64,000 bases of DNA, from assembly GCF_019977295.1 (NCBI RefSeq), contig NZ_AP024651.1, forward strand, positions 2,666,001 to 2,730,000, in the 5' to 3' direction. Source of the stretch: Arthrobacter sp. StoSoilB20 (GTDB lineage: Bacteria > Actinomycetota > Actinomycetes > Actinomycetales > Micrococcaceae). Under the pieces are notes generated by a model. It saw only the letters and a program-made list of their open reading frames with translations, was not told where the DNA came from and did no database searches. The translations under genes were made by a program, and so were the position numbers. Shown here one piece after another: positions 59,204-64,000 of this stretch (position 1 is its first letter; each line of letters opens with the position of its first letter).

Positions 59204-60460
59204 CTACTTTTCCTTGGTGATCAACAGTTCGTGGGCGCCTGCGGTGGCGGCGCCCATGGACTCAACCACCGCCTTGGTCCGTTGATAGGTGGCAGCGTCG
59301 GCTGCCGGTGATGCGCAGACTCCCTGCGGAGCGTCGCTGGCCACCGAACACCACCGGTAGGGATCACGGACTATGACCGACGGTGCCCAGGCAAGATCAG
59401 AAGCCGTCCAGGTTCCGGCTGTGTTTTGGCTGAACTGGGCCCTGACCAGCAATCCTTCATTGTTGACCACATACCAAGGCGACAACTCGGTGATCCCGTT
59501 GCCCAGCCCGTACACAATCCACGTGCCCTTGTAATTCTCGATCGGCAGTACCGAATGCGTGTGGTGCCCATAGATCATGGTGAACTGGCCGCTGTCCACC
59601 AGCGCGTGCGCAACGTCCTGCTGCTGGGTATTCGCTTCGCTGGCGTACTCGTCACCGGCATGCATCACTCCGAGGACTATGTCCGCGCCCTGGGCCCTGG
59701 CCTGCGTAGCCTTGGCGATCATCGCTGCCGGGTCCAGCTCGTCAACCAGCCAGGGGTATTCGGGGATCTGCCCGTTGTGGCCGTACGTACCAATGATCAC
59801 GGCGACCTTGGCCGCGTCCGTTTCAAGCATCAGTATTTCTTTGGAAGCCGCTTCGGTCCGATAAGAACCGGTGTGCTTCAGCCCAGCTGCGTCGAGGGCA
59901 TCGAGGGTCCGCAGGAGGCCGTCGGTTCCCCGGTCAATGGTGTGGTTGCTGGCTGTGGTGCACGCCTGGTAGCCGATGTCCTTTGAGGCCGCGATGATCT
60001 GCGGGGGAACGTTGAACGACGGGTAGGCCGAGAAGGGACCATCAGGGGTGGCGACAGGTGTTTCCTGATGACAGATCGCGAGATCGCTGTTACGGATGTA
60101 GCGCCGTTGCCCTTCGAGGAGGGGGACGAACGTATATCCCGGGAGGCCGGCCGCCGCGGCGTCGGCCCTTGCCTGTTGCCACAGTTGGGTGTGGACCAGC
60201 ATGTCACCGGTTACGGTGATGGAGGTGCAGCGAAGTTCGGGACAGGCAGGGCCTTTGCCCGGTGTGGGGTTGGGCGCCGGGGTCCGAGTAGGTGTTGGTG
60301 ACTCCGAAGCGGGAGCACTAGCGGCAGCACTGCGGTTCTGGTTTTCGGTTTCGGCAATGACACCGCAGGCGCCCACGGAGAACGCAGCAACTACCGTCAG
60401 CATGAGAAGTGCGGCCCGTGAATGACGTATCCGCCCTGCCTTGGATGTGATGTTCCCCAT
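59204..60460 (-). CDS. CapA-family lipoprotein
   Basis: 418 residues. A lipoprotein signal peptide with lipobox SVGAC (Cys32) and a Pro/Thr-rich linker precede a PGA_cap metallophosphatase-like domain (about 85-340) with ITVTGDMLVHTQL, CTTASNHTIDRG, HAGDEY and YGHHTHSVLPIE. CapA homologues are known from poly-gamma-glutamate capsule operons, but no capBC genes are nearby, so a capsule role is not supported. ATG 60460 is chosen; ATG 60469 is an alternative. Convergent with gatD (3-nt gap). Confidence 0.85.
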   Translation of the reverse strand: MGNITSKAGRIRHSRAALLMLTVVAAFSVGACGVIAETENQNRSAAASAPASESPTPTRTPAPNPTPGKGPACPELRCTSITVTGDMLVHTQLWQQARADAAAAGLPGYTFVPLLEGQRRYIRNSDLAICHQETPVATPDGPFSAYPSFNVPPQIIAASKDIGYQACTTASNHTIDRGTDGLLRTLDALDAAGLKHTGSYRTEAASKEILMLETDAAKVAVIIGTYGHNGQIPEYPWLVDELDPAAMIAKATQARAQGADIVLGVMHAGDEYASEANTQQQDVAHALVDSGQFTMIYGHHTHSVLPIENYKGTWIVYGLGNGITELSPWYVVNNEGLLVRAQFSQNTAGTWTASDLAWAPSVIVRDPYRWCSVASDAPQGVCASPAADAATYQRTKAVVESMGAATAGAHELLITKEK

Positions 60461-60542
60461 GTTTTTCATCCTACGGCGGAAGAAGGGCCGGCCGGGGCGT
60501 GCCACCCTTGAGGACACGATTCTTACGTGAAAGAGTCACTTC

Positions 60543-62555
60543 ATGACCAATCCCCTCCTGAGCCCCAGCCCGCTGCCCTACGGACTTCCGCCTTTCGCCG
60601 ACATCAACACCGGACACTACGCAGAAGCTGTCGACGCCGGCCTGGCCGGGCACCTGCAGGACATCAGTGCCATCACGGACAACCCGGATCCGGCGACTTT
60701 CCAGAACACGGCCGTAGCCATGGAACGTTCGGGACAACTTCTGGAGAGGGCTGCTGCAGCATTTTTCACCTTGGTTTCGGCAGACGCCTCTGATGAAATC
60801 AAAGCCCTTGAAACAGAGTTGTCGCCGAAGTTTTCGGCGCACCAGGATGCCGTCTACATGAACCGCGCCCTGTATGAACGCTTCGCCGCGATCGACGTTG
60901 CGGATCTTGACCCGGAATCAACGCGCTTGGTTGAGGAATACCTGAAGGAGTTCCGGCAGTCCGGCATTCAGCTTGATGCCGCCGGACAACAACGCCTGCG
61001 GCAAATCAACGCAGAGCTCTCCCGGCTGGGAACCGAATTCGGCCAGCGGGTCAAAGAAGGCATGAAGTCAGCTGCCCTGCTGCTCGACGACGCCGCAGAC
61101 CTGGCAGGGCTGCCGGCTGAAGACGTCTCCGGTGCGTCGGAGGCAGCCAAAACGGCCGGACACGAAGGCAAATACTTACTCACGCTCATCCAACCCAGCA
61201 ACCAACCTGCCCTTGCTTCGCTGGAGAACCGGGCCATCCGGCGTCGTTTGTACGAAGCGTCCCTCGCGCGAGGCAGCAACGGCGGAGCCCTGGACACGCG
61301 TGAGCTTGTGGGAGCTACCGTCCGGTTGCGCGCGGAAAAGGCCAGACTCCTCGGTTTCGCCAACTATGCCGAGCTGGTAGTGGACCGGCAGACCGCACCG
61401 GACTTCGGCGAGGTCAAGGCCATGCTGGGGAAGCTGGCCCCGGCGGCCGTCAGGAACGCCCAGTCCGAAGCCGAGACCCTGGCTGCCTCGGCCGGGCATG
61501 ACCTGGAACCATGGGACTGGGCCTACTACTCCGCCCGTGTCCGAAAGGACAAGTTCGAGGTCGACGAGCAGGCGCTGCGCCCGTACTTCAGCCTGGAGAC
61601 CTTGCTGACAGACGGCATATTCCACGCAGCTACCGGACTTTACGGGATAACTTTCCACGAACGTGGGGACCTTGAGGGCTACCACCCGGACGTGCGCGTC
61701 TGGGAGGTCCGGGATCAGGACGGCAGCGGCCTTGGCCTGTTCCTGGGCGACTACTACACCCGGGAGTCCAAGCGCGGGGGTGCCTGGATGAATTCCTTGG
61801 TGGAACAGTCCGGGCTGTTGGGCACAAAGTCCGTGGTCATCAACAACCTCAACATCACCAAGCCTGCCCCCGGCGAGCCCACGCTGTTGACCCTTGATGA
61901 AGTCAGGACGGTTTTCCACGAGTTCGGCCATGCACTGCACGGCCTGTTCTCGAACGTGACCTATCCGCGCTTCTCCGGAACGTCCGTCCCGCGCGACTTT
62001 GTGGAGTACCCCTCGCAGGTCAATGAAATGTGGATCATGTGGCCTGACATCCTGGCCAACTATGCCCGCCATTTCTCCACCGGGGAATCCCTCCCCCAGG
62101 CCACAGTGGACAAGCTCAATGACTCACTCCTCTGGGGCGAAGGCTTTGCCACCACCGAGTACCTTGGGGCGGCCCTGCTGGACCTGGCCTGGCACGTACT
62201 GGCAGAAGCTGAGGTCCCGGACGATGTCATAGCGTTCGAAGCCAAGGCCCTGTCCGACGCCGGCATCGCGCACCCGCTCATTCCGCCCCGGTACCGGACG
62301 GGCTACTTCCAGCACATCTTCGCCGGCGCAGGCTACGCGGCAGGCTATTACTCCTACATCTGGAGCGAGGTATTGGATGCCGATACCGTGGAATGGTTCA
62401 AGGAAAATGGCGGCCTGACCCGGGCCAACGGAGATCACTTCCGCTCGGAGCTGCTCTCCCGGGGAAACAGCCGTGACCCGTTGGAGTCCTTCCGGGCCTT
62501 CCGAGGCAGGGATGCCAAGCTGGAACCCCTCCTCAAACGCCGGGGACTGGATTAA
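60543..62555 (+). CDS. M3-family zinc metallopeptidase (oligopeptidase A / Dcp type)
   Basis: 670-residue cytoplasmic oligopeptidase. The zinc motif HEFGH begins at His459, followed by the third-ligand region FVEYPSQVNEMW. Other family landmarks are GGAWMNSLVEQ and RYRTGYFQHIFAGAGYAAGYYSYIWSEVLD. No signal peptide. GAAAGAG lies 7 nt before the ATG. Divergent from the CapA-like gene by about 80 nt. Probably recycles peptides; exact specificity cannot be read. Confidence 0.93.
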   Translation: MTNPLLSPSPLPYGLPPFADINTGHYAEAVDAGLAGHLQDISAITDNPDPATFQNTAVAMERSGQLLERAAAAFFTLVSADASDEIKALETELSPKFSAHQDAVYMNRALYERFAAIDVADLDPESTRLVEEYLKEFRQSGIQLDAAGQQRLRQINAELSRLGTEFGQRVKEGMKSAALLLDDAADLAGLPAEDVSGASEAAKTAGHEGKYLLTLIQPSNQPALASLENRAIRRRLYEASLARGSNGGALDTRELVGATVRLRAEKARLLGFANYAELVVDRQTAPDFGEVKAMLGKLAPAAVRNAQSEAETLAASAGHDLEPWDWAYYSARVRKDKFEVDEQALRPYFSLETLLTDGIFHAATGLYGITFHERGDLEGYHPDVRVWEVRDQDGSGLGLFLGDYYTRESKRGGAWMNSLVEQSGLLGTKSVVINNLNITKPAPGEPTLLTLDEVRTVFHEFGHALHGLFSNVTYPRFSGTSVPRDFVEYPSQVNEMWIMWPDILANYARHFSTGESLPQATVDKLNDSLLWGEGFATTEYLGAALLDLAWHVLAEAEVPDDVIAFEAKALSDAGIAHPLIPPRYRTGYFQHIFAGAGYAAGYYSYIWSEVLDADTVEWFKENGGLTRANGDHFRSELLSRGNSRDPLESFRAFRGRDAKLEPLLKRRGLD

Positions 62556-62583
62556 ACAGAACCCGAGCTTTAAAGCCGAAAGA

Positions 62584-62685
62584 CGGGTACCGATCCGGCA
62601 GCGTGCGTAAAAGGGCCCCCGCCCTGGCCACCATCAGAATCGCGGCAGCGGCAGCGGGGAATAGCACGCAGAGGATCGGTACCCG
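62584..62685. repeat. 13-bp inverted repeats bounding a 100-nt intergenic structure
   Basis: CGGGTACCGATCC (62584-62596) and its exact complement (62673-62685) are 76 nt apart; a nested 6-bp pair (62601-62606 with 62664-62669) extends the stem. It lies in the convergent gap between the M3 peptidase and pdxS, so it may be a bidirectional terminator, a small RNA or a remnant mobile repeat. Confidence 0.7.
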
Positions 62686-62710
62686 CCTTGGCGGGAACCC
62701 TAAGTGAGAC

Positions 62711-63637
62711 CTACCAGCCGCGCTCTGCGAGGCGGTGGGGTTGCGGGATGTCGTCGACGTTGATGCCCACCATGGCTTCGCCGAGGCCGCGGGAGACCTT
62801 GGCGATGACATCGGGATCGTCATGGAACGTGGTTGCCTTGACGACGGCGGCGGCGCGCTCTGCGGGGTTGCCGGACTTGAAGATGCCCGAACCGACGAAC
62901 ACACCGTCGGCGCCGAGCTGCATCATCATCGCAGCGTCAGCCGGGGTAGCGATGCCGCCGGCGGTGAACAGCACGACGGGGAGCTTGCCGGTGGCGGCAA
63001 CTTCCTTGACCAGCTCGTACGGGGCCTGCAGTTCCTTGGCCGCAACGTACAGCTCGTCCTCGGGAAGGGCTGCGAGCTTGGCGATTTCCGAGCGGATCTT
63101 GCGCATGTGCCCGGTGGCGTTGGAAACATCACCGGTGCCGGCCTCGCCCTTGGAACGGATCATCGCCGCGCCCTCGTTGATGCGGCGCAGCGCCTCACCA
63201 AGGTTGGTGGCACCACAAACGAACGGGACGGTGAAGTTCCACTTGTCGATGTGGTTGATGTAGTCGGCCGGGGTCAGGACCTCGGACTCGTCGATGTAGT
63301 CAACACCGAGGGACTGCAGGACCTGGGCTTCAACGAAGTGGCCAATGCGGGCCTTCGCCATGACCGGGATGGACACCGCGGCGATGATCGCATCGATCAT
63401 GTCCGGGTCCGACATGCGGGACACGCCGCCCTGGGCGCGGATATCGGCAGGCACTCGCTCGAGCGCCATGACAGCCACGGCACCGGCATCCTCGGCGATG
63501 CGGGCCTGCTCGACGTTAACGACGTCCATGATGACGCCGCCCTTGAGCATCTCCGCCATGCCCCGCTTGACGCGGCTGCTGCCCGTGACGCTGTTCGCGG
63601 ACGAACCGGCTTCGTTGCTTACATCTGGTGTAGACAC
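62711..63637 (-). CDS. pdxS: pyridoxal 5-phosphate synthase subunit PdxS
   Basis: TIM-barrel synthase that makes PLP from ribose 5-phosphate, glyceraldehyde 3-phosphate and ammonia from PdxT. 308 residues with the catalytic lysine segment [14 protein letters not shown] and [24 protein letters not shown] and [14 protein letters not shown] chose GTG 63637 with ATAGGGG 5 nt upstream. Extremely conserved protein. Confidence 0.97.
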   Translation of the reverse strand: MSTPDVSNEAGSSANSVTGSSRVKRGMAEMLKGGVIMDVVNVEQARIAEDAGAVAVMALERVPADIRAQGGVSRMSDPDMIDAIIAAVSIPVMAKARIGHFVEAQVLQSLGVDYIDESEVLTPADYINHIDKWNFTVPFVCGATNLGEALRRINEGAAMIRSKGEAGTGDVSNATGHMRKIRSEIAKLAALPEDELYVAAKELQAPYELVKEVAATGKLPVVLFTAGGIATPADAAMMMQLGADGVFVGSGIFKSGNPAERAAAVVKATTFHDDPDVIAKVSRGLGEAMVGINVDDIPQPHRLAERGW

Positions 63638-63884
63638 AAAAACCCCTATGGGTAGATAAACGACCTTCTTGCCGGAGGCGCGCGCAGCCACACGACCGCA
63701 ATCAGCGCACACCGGGTTTCAGGTCAGGGTGACCAAGTACTAGTAATAGTAGTCGCACGTTCCGTGGTGGCAGTACATTCATTACCTGCCCGGAGGGCAA
63801 CAAACGGGGCTGTGGTAGGACAGGTGCACAACAGCCAAGGGACGGGTTTGGCCGTTTGCCAGTTCCCTGTCCGCTGGCCTGCGG
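63638..63884. other. gap between pgsA and pdxS
   Basis: 247 nt without a convincing gene. A TANNNT box (TACTAT, minus strand, 63751-63746) next to the palindrome TACTAGTA could belong to the pdxS promoter, but no -35 is visible. Confidence 0.3.
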
Positions 63885-64000
63885 TTAGCCCTGGCCGGCG
63901 GGGGTCCCGCCGGTCTCGGCCATCGCCTGGCGGTGCACGGTGGACATCCTCTGGATGATGGTCACCACGCTTGCCAGTGCCAGCAGGATCAAGGTGCCGA
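63885..64000 (-). CDS. C-terminal end of a PgsA-like CDP-alcohol phosphatidyltransferase (partial)
   Basis: The last 37 residues of a protein cut by the window edge. They contain one hydrophobic helix (TLILLALASVVTIIQ) followed by RMSTVHRQAMAETG and a Gly/Ala tail. A terminal membrane helix with a QR-x-xTVxRQ ending next to pdxS matches the phosphatidylinositol-phosphate synthase (PgsA1) C-terminus in the mycobacterial gene order. Identification rests on that short tail and the context. Confidence 0.5.
   Translation of the reverse strand, partial: GTLILLALASVVTIIQRMSTVHRQAMAETGGTPAGQG

Noticed and set aside
59204-60460. Capsule (poly-gamma-glutamate) locus
   Set aside because: Only a CapA-like protein is present; capB, capC and capD-like genes are absent.

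Overview
The window is 64 kb of high-GC DNA from an actinobacterium. It most likely belongs to the Micrococcales, family Micrococcaceae (Arthrobacter/Paenarthrobacter type). This assignment is inferred from protein style, frequent GTG/TTG starts, actinobacterial marker genes (mIHF, degenerate PriA, MurT/GatD, a VLRF1-like protein, a PH-like gene inside the pyr operon) and gene order. The order matches two blocks known from Mycobacterium and Streptomyces: pyrR..pyrF-mihF-gmk-rpoZ-coaBC-metK, and nusB-efp-aro..alaS..relA-secDF-ruvABC-yebC-pdxTS-pgsA. It is chromosomal core sequence. I saw no insertion sequence, prophage, CRISPR array, tRNA or rRNA gene.

Layout. (1) 1-5.5 kb: glycerol catabolism glpD-glpF-glpK on the minus strand, with a divergent SorC-type regulator. 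(2) 5.5-8.5 kb: aldo/keto reductase, alpha/beta hydrolase and glycosyltransferase on the plus strand. (3) 8.5-14.6 kb (minus): priA, then the unit mihF-gmk-rpoZ-coaBC-metK. (4) 14.7-23.6 kb (minus): the full UMP operon pyrR-pyrB-pyrC-(PH-like membrane protein)-carA-carB-pyrF, tightly packed with 1-8 nt overlaps and headed by a PyrR-binding hairpin just before the pyrR Shine-Dalgarno. (5) 23.7-25 kb (plus): a PrsW-type membrane protease. (6) 25.1-36.3 kb (minus): the shikimate/translation group aroE-aroC-aroK-aroB-TPR protein-efp-nusB, preceded by alaS-ruvX-mltG. (7) 36.5-43.7 kb: rpsD, rarA, hisS and aspS (minus), a VLRF1-like gene (plus) and a GNAT gene (minus). (8) 43.9-47.2 kb (plus): cyclophilin-type lipid-anchored or membrane protein, DUF349 protein and AbiEi-like protein. 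(9) 47.2-57 kb (minus): rsh, secF-secD-yajC, ruvB-ruvA-ruvC, yebC and pdxT. (10) 57.1-62.6 kb: murT-gatD (plus), a CapA-like lipoprotein (minus) and an M3 peptidase (plus). (11) 62.7-64 kb (minus): pdxS and the C-terminal end of a pgsA-like gene cut by the window edge.

No gene-free stretch exceeds 300 bases. The larger gaps (glpD-glpF, metK-priA, pyrF-mihF, rpsD-rarA, hisS-ppiase, M3-pdxS, pdxS-pgsA) hold hairpins, short tandem repeats or candidate promoters and are listed. I did not find a plainly new multi-gene system. The points most worth a second look are the PyrR hairpin, a histidine/aspartate-rich repeat tract in the cytoplasmic part of MltG, a VLRF1-like protein that seems to lack the catalytic glutamine loop, a MurT without zinc-ribbon cysteines, a CRP-like palindrome before mihF, and several large palindromic or repeat elements between genes.
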